Shown one piece after another: positions 10,709-22,380 of a DNA stretch of 64,000 nt (its first letter is position 1; each line of letters begins with the position of its first letter). The DNA is taken from NCBI GenBank assembly GCA_903772945.1, contig CAICTM010000398.1:1-64000 (forward strand), in the 5' to 3' direction. A program made the translations under genes and the position numbers. Origin of the DNA: Seminavis robusta. Lineage: Eukaryota > Bacillariophyta > Bacillariophyceae > Naviculales > Naviculaceae. The notes beneath the pieces are model-generated. The model searched no databases and was not told the origin of the DNA. It saw only the letters and a list, made by a program, of their open reading frames with translations.

Positions 10709-12375
10709 TTAGGCGAAGATACGCTTGTCATGGTCGGCGTTGACAATATCGTCAAGCAGGATTTGGAAATCCTCAGCATTGATAGATTTCAAGTCGTTGA
10801 CCGTGCAGACACCGCCGTTCTCTCCGTTGATGGCGTACCTCTCGAATGTTCGGATAGCTGAGTTCATTCGAGCGCGATCCATGGCGTTACGGACGGTACG
10901 AGCATTGGAGAAGTAAGGCAGTTCCATACGCCTGGAGATGTACTCTTGGAAGACAGGGTATGCCTGTTCAGAAATGTCGTATTCCAATTGTCCAGCCATG
11001 ACGGCAGCAATCTGGACGAGCTCGTCAGCAGAATAGTTGGGGAAATCAATGTGGTTTCCGATACGGGACATCATACCGGGAATGTAGGAGAAGAATGAGT
11101 CCATGCGGTCTTTGTATCCAGCAAGGGCAATGACCAGATCATCCTGGTTGTTCTCCATAACATTGAGAAGAATTTCAATGGATTCCTGACCGTAATCACG
11201 GTCATTGGCAGCATTGTACAAGTAGTAAGCCTCATCAACCAAAAGAACACCTCCCATTGCCTTCTTGATCATTTCCTTAGTCTTGGGAGCTGTGTGTCCC
11301 ACGTATTGTCCAACAAGATCATCACGGGTGGCAAGGACGACGTGTCCACGACGGGAGTATCCCATCTTTGCCAAGATTTGTCCCATACGAACAGCGACGG
11401 TTGTCTTACCAGTTCCTGGAGCCCCAGTGAAGCACATGTGCAGGGATGGAACAGCTGTCTCGAATCCTAGCTTACGACGCATTTTGTCCAGAACAAGAAG
11501 GGCGGCAATTTCCTTGACACGTTTCTTGACAGGGACAAGACCCACCAACTCTCGGTCAAGTTTGTCCAATTGATCTTGCACACCCTCTTTGAACATGAAT
11601 TCCTCGACTGGACAAGAAGAAAGTAAGATACAGTGTTAGCGTGCCACTCCAAACGGCTAGTGCTGCAGCATTCTACAGTAAGGACTAAACATGACACAAA
11701 TGCTTACCAGTTCCAGCGGGAGTCTCGTCAGGCATATCATTCATGTACGCAATCTTCTTGAGACGCTCTTCACGACGGATTTCGGCAGCACGTTCCCTAG
11801 CATGGGCCTCCTCTTCTGCCTTACGACGTTCAGTGTCGGCTTCATTCAATCGATCTCGCAGACGGACAGTCTTGAAGGAAGCATCATCTTCATTTCCTCC
11901 GAATTCCAGAGATTTGCCACCGAAAACATTTTGGTTGGCATCCCCTGCTCCTGCCTCGTTGAAGATGGCGGAACCCTGAGAGTACAATCAATCAAACAAA
12001 CAAAGCCAATGGATTAGATATCATTCGTGTTTTCCCCCTCTCGGATAACTCAGACTCCTACACGTAGCTGGCTAGCCAGCAGCAATGGATGCCCAAAACC
12101 AGAACGATAGAGGCAGCAGCTAGATATCCAGCTCAATATACCTCGTCTGGTGTGTTTCAACTCGGTCAAGGTCAAATCCAAAACCTGGCCTCTGCGTACG
12201 TAGCCAGCTAGCAAAAGCCAGGATATCATATCCAGCAATCCGACCATCCATCACAACTAAACTAAGAAGATCCTACAGTACTGTATAGCCAACTTACTCG
12301 TCCAAATGAGGTTTGGGCAGGAGCAAAGGCTGATGCCGACGCAACAAAAAGAAGGGAGATAGCGGTGAATTTCAT
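10709..12375 (-). CDS. cbbX: CbbX, red-type Rubisco activase, nuclear-encoded and plastid-targeted
   Basis: AAA+ ATPase that remodels inhibited red-type (form ID) Rubisco, using ATP and RuBP. Exons 12375-12298, 11975-11708 and 11607-10709 give 414 residues. Exon 1 encodes a signal peptide ending ASASAFAPAQ, the typical stramenopile plastid motif, so the site of action is the plastid stroma. After a charged, helical stretch (residues about 30-115) comes the CbbX core: Walker A GAPGTGKTT (about 177-185), Walker B GGVLLVDEAYYL, DYGQESIEILLNVME and sensor-type ALAGYKDRM. The C-terminal half (FPNYSADELVQIA, FSNARTVRNAMDRAR) matches the family. Red algae keep cbbX in the plastid genome, and many red-lineage algae have an extra nuclear copy that acts as partner. 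The gene is divergent from the XRCC3-like gene with a 331-bp spacer. Confidence 0.93.
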
Positions 12376-12706
12376 GGTCAAAAGTCTCTTGGATTCAATG
12401 ACTATATGGACGGCGGCGATAATAGTGCGACCCAAGTAGGAGAGAACCGACGATCGATCAAGGCTTCTCAAGGTGTTGACCTCTCACTCACTCATCGCAT
12501 CCCGTCCATCATCATCCGTGCTTCTCCTTGGTTTGGATGTGGCTTCTTCGTCGTGCGTGTTGATGCCTGATGACGTACGCAGTGCTTTCGATGGAAGATC
12601 GGGCAATCCCGAATGCATGGCGCCAAAATATTATTTTAAAACTTCCGAGCCTCGACCTCCTTTCCCCTCCTCTCGCCCTTCCACCACCCAACACTGACTT
12701 TGGACA
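12376..12706. promoter_or_regulatory. bidirectional promoter region, cbbX / XRCC3-like
   Basis: The 331 bases between the two divergent start codons must hold both promoters and 5' UTRs. A TGACGT word lies at 12571-12576. In Phaeodactylum such words act as CO2/cAMP-responsive elements bound by bZIP proteins, so a role at this Rubisco activase gene is conceivable, but one 6-mer is weak evidence. Confidence 0.35.
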
Positions 12707-14200
12707 ATGATCAAGATGAACAATACCGACATTTCTATCAGCAGTGAGAGACGCAGCTACATCGCCCAGCTATCGAACAGTAGATCTGAAAGAAGCAATG
12801 AGGGCAGCACCAACAGCTCTATGCGTTATCCGTCGGTATACCAGATACCACAGCCACAAGAAACTCCAATGCTGCCAGCACAAGCTGGTCTTGACAAGAA
12901 TCATCCCTCGTTGCAAAAAGAGAATTTCAGTTGCAACAATGATGGAAACGATCCTTCTGGATCACGAAAACGCTCTTGGCAAGACACCAATGCTTCCTCT
13001 ATAGCACCTGATGCCTCCCATATTCGTCACCCAAAAACTTCTGACAATGACAACAACAAGCGCCACGCTCCGTCTCGTTGGACGAACAAGAGAAAGTCCA
13101 AAATTCAACCAATGACGGCATTTTCATTACTCCAAAAGAACCAAAGTGCACGCCAGTCTCTCTACTTGATACCACCACCTGCTAGAAATGTCATTGCTAG
13201 CAATAATTTGAGTTGGCTCAAGCTTGGATTGGGTATCACGGAATTGGCAGGCGAAGCTGGATCTGGAAAATCTCAATTGGCCATGAGTCTCTGTGTTCAG
13301 GCTGTCACAATGCAGCAACAAACTGCGAGTATAACGCAAGGAAGGAGCCATAAAACTCCACCCTGCAGGGCTGTGTACATTTCTTTGTCAGGAGGACAGG
13401 CGTCATTGTCCCGCATTGCCTATCGCATGGAGCAGATTGCCAATGCGCAAAAACAACAATCTTGCAAGGATAATTCAGCTACAAACTATCCAATTTGCAA
13501 CCAACAGCTTCCAGGGAGTGCTTTGCATGGTCCAACTACTACGTCTGAGGATCAGACCAATGCTGCATCAGCATCCGTCTTGCCACAAATATTGACTCAT
13601 TCGGTTCGAAACCATGAAGATCTCTTTGCACTGCTTCGCGAAGACCTTCCTCATTGTCTCAAAGGAGACAGTCCCGACACCACTAATCCAGCGTCTTTTC
13701 AGCCAGACAACGCTCAGCTTCCAGGTGGTTTTCCTGGAGATACTACGCAACAACCGCAACATCCGGTGGCCCTAGTTGTGCTGGATAGCATTGCGGACTT
13801 GTTCCGACTGGGAAACAGCGACGAATCGGATGTGGAAAAGGGAGCCATTCTGAAGCGGTCTTATCTCATGTTTGAACTGTCAGCCATCCTCAAGGCACTC
13901 TCGGATCAGTACCAAGTGCCCATTTTAGTAATCAATCAGGTGACATGCGATCTTAATCGCAAGCAAAATCTCCCAGCTTTGGGCTTGTCATGGGCCAACT
14001 GTGTCAACACAAGTTACGTCATTCGTCGAAGCCGCTCCGCAGCCGGTGGTAACTCCTCTTCAACTCGTGCCGATGTCAATCAAGGGCTGCGGCATATCTT
14101 TCTTGCCAAGTCTGCCAACCATGCGGTGGACCAGAACGCGTCTTTTGTCATTGATAGCGGTGGTGTTCGTATGCAAGAAACGTGTGCCTCGAAGCGATGA
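12707..14200 (+). CDS. RAD51-family recombinase paralogue, XRCC3-like
   Basis: RecA/RAD51-type ATPase probably acting in homologous recombination repair in the nucleus. Single exon, 497 residues from the first ATG (MIKMNNTD). The N-terminal 140 residues are Ser/Asn-rich and look disordered. The core begins at LKLGLGITELAGEAGSGKSQLAMSL, which contains Walker A GEAGSGKS and the ITEL(A/V)GE layout of RAD51 paralogues. Walker B is ALVVLDSIADLFR, followed by the PILVINQV strand. Insertions rich in Gln/Ser occur between strands (about residues 240-345). XRCC3 is the best fit because of the ITE-GE-GSGK spacing, but other RAD51 paralogues cannot be excluded. Confidence 0.75.
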   Translation: MIKMNNTDISISSERRSYIAQLSNSRSERSNEGSTNSSMRYPSVYQIPQPQETPMLPAQAGLDKNHPSLQKENFSCNNDGNDPSGSRKRSWQDTNASSIAPDASHIRHPKTSDNDNNKRHAPSRWTNKRKSKIQPMTAFSLLQKNQSARQSLYLIPPPARNVIASNNLSWLKLGLGITELAGEAGSGKSQLAMSLCVQAVTMQQQTASITQGRSHKTPPCRAVYISLSGGQASLSRIAYRMEQIANAQKQQSCKDNSATNYPICNQQLPGSALHGPTTTSEDQTNAASASVLPQILTHSVRNHEDLFALLREDLPHCLKGDSPDTTNPASFQPDNAQLPGGFPGDTTQQPQHPVALVVLDSIADLFRLGNSDESDVEKGAILKRSYLMFELSAILKALSDQYQVPILVINQVTCDLNRKQNLPALGLSWANCVNTSYVIRRSRSAAGGNSSSTRADVNQGLRHIFLAKSANHAVDQNASFVIDSGGVRMQETCASKR

Positions 14201-14714
14201 GCCAGCATCTAACAGTAAAAGAATAGAACCGATTGTTGCAGGTTGCAAGCTCCGATAGTCCCAAAACGATGCCTCCGTAGGCATGGCATTGGCCGTACCA
14301 GCCGTAGATCTCAGTGTTGGACCGTTTGGACAATTGGTGGTCTTCATTTTGGCTGGGGCACAAGTTTAGATGTACATCTTGCCAGGCACCGCGTCAGCAG
14401 ATTGATCCGGTGTCTTTCCTGGTGCCGGGCCAGGAGTGTTTCTTCGTGCTAGCTAGGGCAGCTTTTGGGGAAATTGAAGACGAGGTGGTAATCTTGTAGA
14501 GGTTAACGAATTCTTGTAAAGATTTTGGTGTTGAGTTGCGCAAAACCTGAGCAACCGCCCACGCATGACTGAAAGTACAGAAATAGCAAGGCGCCACTTC
14601 AGGCGACAAACAGATCCAGAAAAGCAAAAGAAATAAAGTGCAGTTGACTACTAGTTTAAAACCACTCTGAGGGTCCTCCAACCATCCACAACCATGAGTG
14701 CAGTACACCAAGCT
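14201..14714. other. convergent 3' region
   Basis: Spacer between the 3' ends of the XRCC3-like and AdoMet decarboxylase genes. It should hold both 3' UTRs. A minus-strand open frame at 14394-14711 is not recognisable and is probably chance. Confidence 0.4.
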
Positions 14715-16130
14715 CTAAGATACAGACATGCCCCTGCCGCGAGTTGTAATAATTTGGGTCTCCGAAGGGAGGCGGTTGTGTTGGGGCGCTGCTCCTGCGT
14801 TTTTGGCGGCCCTACGATGATCCATCACCCAGTTCGCCATCAAACAGCAGCAATCATCCTCCACTTGGATGGACGCTAGGCTGCTACGCTTGTAAAAGAC
14901 GGCGTCCGTCTTGGCGCCGTTGGCAGCAACTCCCTTGGGAACAGCAATCTTGGCGTCATCCATGGGGTTTTCTTTCATCTGCTTCATACCTCCTTCATCC
15001 GCCATCAGTGTCATTACAAACCTCTTGGGGCGGAAAGTGCGTACCACGTTGCTGATCAAGGACTTGTAAGAAGTCAACTTCTGATTGGTCTCAAAGGAAG
15101 CGTAAGAAGATCCTGATTCAGGGGTGATGTGCATGGTAGAGTACGAACGGAACAAGATGGCGTTCATGGAATATCCACAGGGTTCAAAGGCGCGAGCATC
15201 AATGAGCGAACCAGGGCACAGCTTGTCAATACCACTGGCACTGGTTTGCTCCTTGCTAATGCGTTTAGTCTCATCGTCCTTGCTCTCTCCAGATTTGGCA
15301 TCGTAAGCATCATAGTAGAAGAGCTTCGCGACATTCACATCAATGTCAAACATCATAATGTTCAAGACACGGTCAGTGTCCATCTCGCCTCCTGCGCGAA
15401 TTGTCTGATCGGCTACAAAGACAAACCAATGATCATCTGTGACAGGTCCCAACGTGTATCCGTCGCCATCTAGGCGTTCGCAGAGGCTCTTGTGGCTGTA
15501 AAGGTAGTCCAATTCTTGGTGGAAGGATTGATGAGGAAAAGCCTGATCTCCTGGGAAGTTGAAGTTCTTTCGACTGTACCCAACCCAATCAATCTCCAAA
15601 CCAAGCTTGCGTCCTAGCTCAATGAGGGTACCAATGCAACGGAGCAAGGTAGTAGTTCCGCAAGTCTTGAGCACCAACAAGTAGGGGTAGATGAAGAGGG
15701 AAGACTCCGATAAGACGTAGGCATCCAAGTACTGGTTCGAAACGGACGACAAGATTGTGCAGCGAGCACGGGCACAGATGCGATCCAAATCTGTTCGACC
15801 GAGCTGTCGAAGTCCCATTTTCCTGGTTCCAGTGTCTCCAGCTTCCGCAGCGACTTGATCAAGAGAAACCTCTCCTACTGTACTAATGTTCTCTTCTTGA
15901 CCAACCTTACGAAAGCAGACTTCCAAAGTTTTCTCGGGGCCTTCAAAGACACCGGTATAATCACGGTCGATGCTTAGTTCACCCGAGTGTTCATCATCCG
16001 AAAACACTCCTGGAGGGGATGGTGGGCAAGCATCGTTGCAGTCAGGGGGTTGGTTGGGTTGGTGAGTGGTAAGGTGGGTGGTAGCTGCCACTTCCTCGGG
16101 GATACCGTGGCTAGATTCAGTGTCCGACAT
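14715..16130 (-). CDS. AMD1: S-adenosylmethionine decarboxylase proenzyme
   Basis: Makes decarboxylated AdoMet, the aminopropyl donor for spermidine synthesis, in the cytosol. Single exon, 471 residues. The eukaryotic proenzyme signature is clear: YVLSESSLFIYPYLLVLKTC, in which the second Ser of ESS becomes the pyruvoyl cofactor on self-cleavage, then KTCGTTTLLRCI. Further family blocks are WVGYSRKNFNFPGDQ, HQSFHQELDYL and CGYSMNAILF. An N-terminal extension of about 75 residues, acidic and Ser/Thr-rich, precedes the usual core, and a short basic tail follows it. Start at ATG 16130. Plant and animal homologues are controlled by an upstream ORF, and the long 5' spacer here leaves room for one, but I could not identify a conserved uORF peptide. 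Confidence 0.92.
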   Translation of the reverse strand: MSDTESSHGIPEEVAATTHLTTHQPNQPPDCNDACPPSPPGVFSDDEHSGELSIDRDYTGVFEGPEKTLEVCFRKVGQEENISTVGEVSLDQVAAEAGDTGTRKMGLRQLGRTDLDRICARARCTILSSVSNQYLDAYVLSESSLFIYPYLLVLKTCGTTTLLRCIGTLIELGRKLGLEIDWVGYSRKNFNFPGDQAFPHQSFHQELDYLYSHKSLCERLDGDGYTLGPVTDDHWFVFVADQTIRAGGEMDTDRVLNIMMFDIDVNVAKLFYYDAYDAKSGESKDDETKRISKEQTSASGIDKLCPGSLIDARAFEPCGYSMNAILFRSYSTMHITPESGSSYASFETNQKLTSYKSLISNVVRTFRPKRFVMTLMADEGGMKQMKENPMDDAKIAVPKGVAANGAKTDAVFYKRSSLASIQVEDDCCCLMANWVMDHRRAAKNAGAAPQHNRLPSETQIITTRGRGMSVS

Positions 16131-17775
16131 GGTTGTGTTGTTTCAATGGAAGAGATGTATTCCTGTTAGGTTCGTCAGGAAACAGATTCCTTGACAGATG
16201 GGAATGCCAAGGGGTTGGGAACAATGAAAACCAAGGCAGGGACGCGGGGAATGCTGTAAGCGCACTGAATAATGAGAAGGCAAAAGATTGTGGTTAGATT
16301 TTAAAAGACAAAGCCGACAGACAACTGCTGAACAGCCGCCAACATCTATTATCATAACAGTCCAACAAATAGATCCAGTCACAGTGGCTCTCACAGTCAT
16401 ACAAGGTCAAGCCGATCAAAAGCAAGGGGTGGTTGGTTTGCTCAGCACATTGTGGGTTTGTTATCACATGTCTTTTGTTTCCTTCTCTTCTTCAGAGAAC
16501 GCAGGCCCGGAAGCATTGGTCGTTGGCGGTTGAGCGTTGGATTTGCCACCACTGGATCGACTCAGTGGATTCAATGCAGTCCACCAAAATCAAACAACGG
16601 CGAAATAGATTCCATCGAAAAACAACGGCCATGGTCCTCAACAAAAACAACAAACCTATGGATAACAAATTGTCTACTACACGTGTACTCACGGGCATTC
16701 ACACAAGAACTTGTTTCAAGAAAGATAGAAAGCAAATGAAACGGTAGCGATAGAAATGAGGCAAACGCAACGTTTGGTGCAATTTTTGTGGCGGCGAGAA
16801 AGTGATGACTCGACAGGACTCCTCGGAGTTGAGTTGGACGGGAACTGAGTTTTGGAGATTGGGTTCCGGGAAAATAATTCAGCAAGCTGGGGTATCTAAA
16901 TTTGCAATGCCCCCATTTGATTTTCCCATCTCCCTTTTGGTTGTTCAGTTTTGGAAGGAAATTTCGAGAAGAGAATCATTTTGAGGCCATAAATCTCTCC
17001 CGAGGTGCACCACGCAGCACGCACCACAGCGCACCCCATGCCCAGCACACGATTGCGAGAGTTCGGGATCCTTCAAAGTCAGAAACCAAAGAACACGGTC
17101 CCCGGACCACCCTAATAGATCTCTGACACTTGAGCATCATCTGTAGCTAGCTACTAGGTACTGGTAGCTAGCTGAAATAGTACCGGTAGGAGCTACCTGT
17201 TAGCTAGCTACTGGTCAACTCAGGATCAAGCAACAGCAGATAGTACCATTCCTAACATGGCAAGTCTTGGAGCAGAGAGTTCTCGGGCGACTTGGTCCTA
17301 TCCTGGCACCAAAGAATCCATGAGCCGGACACCAGAACCCGCAGAGCCAAATTAGTGGAAGGGGCCAAATGATCCTACCGCACCGGAATGCACAATAGGT
17401 TCCACATAACTGACTGGCTACGACTGCAGCTACTCTACTCTAGTAGCTAGCAAGACGGTGCAAAAATAAATATTATGGCAGACACAGCTCTCCAAAAACT
17501 TTGGGGCTCGGACTCTCATCTTCGAAAATAAAAGATACCTTTCCTGCTTTCTCATACCGATAGCCTAATGTATTACAGCTTCACTAGCTAAAGTTCAAAA
17601 GCGGGCATGCTCGTCATTGGTCAAAGCCGTTTCTTTTCCGTTCCTTTCCCGCCTCTAAGGTGCGGGTTTCTGTTGCTCAGAAACCGGAGTTCGTGCCAAC
17701 ATTTCTGTGTTGTCTGCCTCACAAATCCTCAACCTGGCTTGACAGAACAACAGCCGATAAACTCTACCTTTGATC
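16131..17775. other. long divergent intergenic region, AMD1 / RNR1
   Basis: About 1.6 kb between divergent start codons. It contains a cluster of GCACCAC/GCACCCC-like words (17003-17045), CTAG- and GGTAC-rich palindromic words (17140-17215 and 17440-17455), and an E2F-like site near the RNR1 start. No convincing gene is seen. Minus-strand frames at 16143-16400 and 16571-16885 are probably UTR or chance. Confidence 0.4.
17645..17653 (+). promoter_or_regulatory. E2F-like site upstream of RNR1
   Basis: TTTCCCGCC matches the E2F consensus TTTSSCGC and lies 122 bases before the RNR1 start codon. Ribonucleotide reductase genes are classic E2F targets at G1/S in plants and animals. Chance occurrence cannot be ruled out. 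Confidence 0.4.
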
Positions 17776-20497
17776 ATGTCGTATGTAATGAAGCGCGATG
17801 GACGACGAGAGTCGGTCCACTTTGATAAGATCACGATCCGAATCAAGCAACTTTGTGGTGGTCTCAATGTCAAGGTTAGTTTGTGTGGACGAATGCAAAA
17901 GTGTTTTGGTTCTGTGCTTTGTTCCCCTGAAGGCTAACAGTTCTTCCGACGCCATTTTCTTGTGTTGATTTGTAACATGATAGCATGTCGACCCTGTTGT
18001 CATCTCGCAGAAGGTGATTCAAGGTGTCTACCCTGGAGTGACTACCTCTGAACTTGACGAGTGAGTTTTTCTGTGGTCCCTTTGACGTGTCATTGGAATG
18101 TGTGCAGTTAATGAATGTGGATTATGTTCGCTTGCTCAACTTCCTTCCATCTATGCTCCCTTTAGATTGGCAGCTGAGACTGCTGCTTCTTTTGCTACGC
18201 AGCATCCTGATTACTCTATTCTTGCCGCTCGAATTTCTGTCTCCAATCTTCACAAGATGACTGAAGGCACCTTTTCGGAATTGATTGAAGCTTTTCACAA
18301 GTTCATTCATCCCAAGACAGGAGCTCCTGCTCCATTGGTGTCGGATGAAACCTATAATATTGTCATGAACAACAAGGACACGCTCAACAATGCCATTGAC
18401 CACAATCGCGATTTTGAGTACGATTACTTTGGGTTCAAAACTCTTGAGAAGTCTTACCTGCTCAAGATGAATGGCAAGATCTCAGAACGCCCCCAGCTGA
18501 TGCTCATGCGCGTGGCCATTGGAATTCACGGTGACAACATCGACGACGCCATTGAGACTTACAATCTTTTGTCGCAACGATACTTCACTCATGCTACCCC
18601 CACGCTATTCAACGCTGGTACCTGCATGCCCCAAATGTCTTCTTGCTTTCTGCTCACCATGAAAGCAGACAGCATTGATGGAATTTATGAAACGCTCAAG
18701 AACTCTGCCATCATTAGCAAGTATGCCGGTGGTATTGGCTTGGCCATTCACAACATCCGTGCAAGCTCTAGCTACATTCGAGGCACCAATGGCTCAAGCA
18801 ATGGCATTGTCCCCATGCTCCGTGTCTTCAACAACACGGCTCGCTATGTCGATCAGGGAGGCGGCAAGCGTAAGGGAAGCATTGCCATCTACTTGGAGCC
18901 ATGGCATGCAGACATTTATGCCTTTTTGGATCTGCGAAAGAACCACGGAAACGAAAGTGATCGCGCCCGAGACTTGTTCTATGCCTTGTGGGTTCCCGAT
19001 CTTTTCATGGAGCGAGTCAAGGCCAATGGGGATTGGAGTTTGATGTGCCCCGACGAATGCCCCGGTCTTTCGGATTGCTTTGGAGACGAGTTTGTCGTTC
19101 TCTATGAAAAGTATGAGCGTGACGGCAAGGCACGCCAAACTGTCAAGGCGCAACAGCTATGGTTTGCAATCTTGGACGCGCAAGTGGAGACGGGAACTCC
19201 TTACATGCTCTTCAAAGATCACTGCAACCGCAAATCAAACCAGCAAAACCTTGGCACTATCAAGTGCTCCAACTTGTGTACGGAGATTGTGGAATACACT
19301 GCTCCTGATGAAGCCGCTGTTTGCAACCTTGCCAGTATCAGCTTGTCCAAGTTGGTCACCCCTGCCACTGATTACGAGGCAGGCAAATTTGACTTTGACA
19401 AGTTGAAGGAGATCGCCATGGTTGTAACCAAGAATCTCAACCGTATCATTGACAGAAACTTCTACCCCATTCCCGAAGCCAAGAAGTAAGTGACCTGTTG
19501 TTGGGGCTGCCTTGTTCTCCCCGATCTTACAGTGCTAACCATTTACTTTCCATGTAGGTCCAACTTGCGTCATCGCCCCATTGGTATCGGTGTACAAGGC
19601 CTCGCAGACGCGTTCATGCTGCTCAAGATTCCGTTTGATTCGCCCATTGCTCGGCAATTGAACAAGGACATCTTCGAGACTATCTACTTTGGAGCCTGCA
19701 CTGCCAGTTGTGATCTCGCGGCCGTGGATGGACCTTACGAGACTTATGAAGGATCACCCGCCAGTAAGGGGAAGCTTCAGTTTGATCTGTGGGACGTTAC
19801 CCCTGAAAGTGGCCGATGGGATTGGGATGGCCTCAAGGAGAAGATTGCAGAGCACGGAATGCGCAACTCTTTGCTCGTGGCACCAATGCCCACCGCGTCG
19901 ACCGCCCAAATTCTTGGCAACAACGAGAGTACAGAGCCATTCACATCGAATATGTACAATCGCCGCGTCCTGGCAGGTGAATTCACAGTGGTCAACAAGC
20001 ATCTATTGCGCGAGCTCACTTCAAAAGGTCTGTGGACCGAGAAAGTTCGCAACCGCATCATTGCCGACCGTGGATCAGTGCAGAATGTGTTTGACATTCC
20101 CCAAAACATTCGCGAAATCTACAAGACGGTTTGGGAGATCCCTCAACGCTCCGTTTTGGACATGGCCGCAGATCGTGCTCCATATATTTGCCAGAGCCAG
20201 AGTTTGAATGTGCACATTGCCGATCCAAACAGTTCCAAACTCACGAGCATGCACTTTTATGCCTGGAAGAAGGGGTTGAAGACAGGAATGTATTACTTGC
20301 GAACACAACCCAAGGCAGACGCCATTCAATTCACTGTGGATCAGGAAAAATTGGCTGCCGACACACGAACTTCCTCCGCTTCCCCACCCAAGATGGAAAA
20401 GGAGAACGGTGCCATCTTCGTGAAGGGTTCTCCTCAGGGCATCAAGGGCCTCGACACTCAAGATGACGAGGATGAGTGCCTCAACTGTGGCGCCTAA
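17776..20497 (+). CDS. RNR1: ribonucleoside-diphosphate reductase large subunit (class Ia, R1)
   Basis: Catalytic and regulatory subunit that reduces NDPs to dNDPs together with the R2 subunit. Exons 17776-17874, 17984-18060, 18166-19485 and 19558-20497 give 811 residues. The N-terminus ([20 protein letters not shown]) is the ATP-cone that senses ATP/dATP. Active-site marks are visible: [15 protein letters not shown] (first redox Cys), NLCTEIVEY (Asn/Cys/Glu radical site), [14 protein letters not shown], and [15 protein letters not shown]. The C-terminus ends [11 protein letters not shown], a swinging CxxC tail that re-reduces the active site. All introns lie in the 5' and middle parts and are short (72-109 nt). 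An E2F-like site lies upstream. Confidence 0.96.
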
Positions 20498-20675
20498 GCG
20501 GCCGATGGAGTCCCACATCTCATATTCAGTCCGGAAGCGAATATTTATTTACTAACACTAACAACTGTAGTAGTATGACAAATCAGTTCGTCGCGAACTA
20601 TAGTTTCTAGTAGCAACATGTAGACAGGCGAGTAACACCGATGGTAGCATCATCATGTCATCATGTCGTCCTACA

Positions 20676-22380
20676 TCACAAATCTCCTGGCATGTCGAAT
20701 CGACATGCAAATGATTCCACTTCATCTCGGAGAGCCTCAATCTTTCCTTTGATGTCTGTGTTCTCCTGCAGCTCGGTCAGGAATTCTTTCATGAGCACCT
20801 TTTTGTTGGACGCGGCTTCCCCTCCTTCCTCTTGCCGACTCTCGAGAATGGAATCCTGTGCTTCGATGGCTAGCTGACATCCTCGGTGAAGAAAGTCTGC
20901 TACATGGTCAAAGTCTTGTTCATTCAATCCTCTCGAAGTGAGTGCTGGGGTCCCCAATCTCACGCCTCCGGGATTAATGGCAGAAGTGTCACCAGGAATG
21001 CTGTTCTTGTTGGTTGTCATGCTTGCCAGCTCCAGAACCTTTTCTACTTTGGACCCAGTGAGACCCAGAGTCCTCACGTTCCACAAGAGTAGATGATTGT
21101 CGGTTCCTCCCGTCGCCAGAATGTGTCCTCTCTTTTGGAGTCCCTGTCCGAGGGCGTCGGCATTTGCTAGAATGGCTTTTGCATACTCCTTGAATTCTGG
21201 TTTGTTTGCCTCCTTGAGCGCGATGGCCAATGCTGCAATTTGATGATTGTGTGGTCCTCCTTGAAGCGAAGGAAATACAGCGGCATTGACGTCATCCATG
21301 TACTGTTTCTTGGCAAAAATCATGCCCGACCGCGGCCCTCGCAAGGTCTTGTGGGTTGTACTCGTTACAATGTCGGCGTATTGGAATGGACTCACAGCCA
21401 CGTCCCCGGCCACTAATCCACTGATATGAGCCATATCTACCATGAGCAATGCTCCAATGGAATCAGCAATCTTTCTCATACGAGCGTAATCCCATTCGCG
21501 TGGATATGCAGATCCTCCTGCAATCAATAGTTTCGGAAGAAACATCTTTGCTCGACGCTCCATTTCATCGTAGTCAATGTATCCGGTTTCAGAGGAAACA
21601 ATGTATGGCATGCTTTCAAAGTAGACGCTGGTGGCGGATACTTTCTTTTTGGGAGTTTGGAATCCATGTGTCAAATGCCCCCCTGATGGTAAATCGAGGC
21701 CCATGATGCGATCATGGGGGGACAAGAGGGCCGTGTAAGCTGCAAAGTTAGCAGGAGACCCAGAATAGGGTTGGACATTCACGCCCCACTCGTCCGAGTC
21801 AAGTCCGTACAATTCCAGTGCCCTCTCCATGCAGATTGTTTCAATTTTATCGATAAACTCGTTGCCTCCATAATACCGTTTCCCAACTGCAATGCAAATG
21901 ATCGATCGATCGATCGTCACAGAACAATAAAAATATAGTTGAGAAACCCAATCTTCCTTTCTTCACAAAAACCATTCCTTCTTGATTCATTCATTTGCCC
22001 CGCGTACCTCCTCCTTCACTGTACTTGTTGGTGAGGCAACTCCCCAAAGCAGTTCGTACGGCCCTGCTCACAAAGTTTTCGGACGCAATGAGCTCCAGAC
22101 CATTTCTTTGCCGTTTTTCTTCGGCATCGATCCATGAGGCAATCTCAGGATCCAGTTCTGCCAGAGAAATTTCCGATTCTTCTTCAGTGATCTCCGAGTC
22201 AGATGCAGGAACCATATTAATTCCAATAATGGATGATTTACTTGGACTTGCAGCTTCAAAATCAAAATCAACACATGTAGAAGTTGGCACTCGGTTATGG
22301 ACGGAAGCAGGAGGAAATACAAAGGCGGTTGAGGGGCTTGCCAGAATCACCAGGAGAGCTGACAGCAGCATCGTTATCAT
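20676..22380 (-). CDS. SHMT: serine hydroxymethyltransferase, plastid-targeted
   Basis: PLP enzyme interconverting serine and glycine with transfer of a one-carbon unit to tetrahydrofolate. Exons 22380-22008 and 21886-20676 give 527 residues. The start ([24 protein letters not shown]) is a signal peptide with a phenylalanine cleavage motif, indicating the complex plastid. The core shows [18 protein letters not shown] then (after splicing) [37 protein letters not shown], and [13 protein letters not shown] in which the Lys binds PLP. The reconstructed splice junction restores the conserved block exactly. The 121-nt intron carries a short (ATCG)n run at its 5' side. Divergent from the ubiquilin-like gene. 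The 3' end faces RNR1 with a 178-base gap. Confidence 0.94.

Noticed and set aside
14394-14711. Minus-strand 105-codon frame downstream of the AdoMet decarboxylase
   Set aside because: Lies in 3' UTR space, no domain, no start context.
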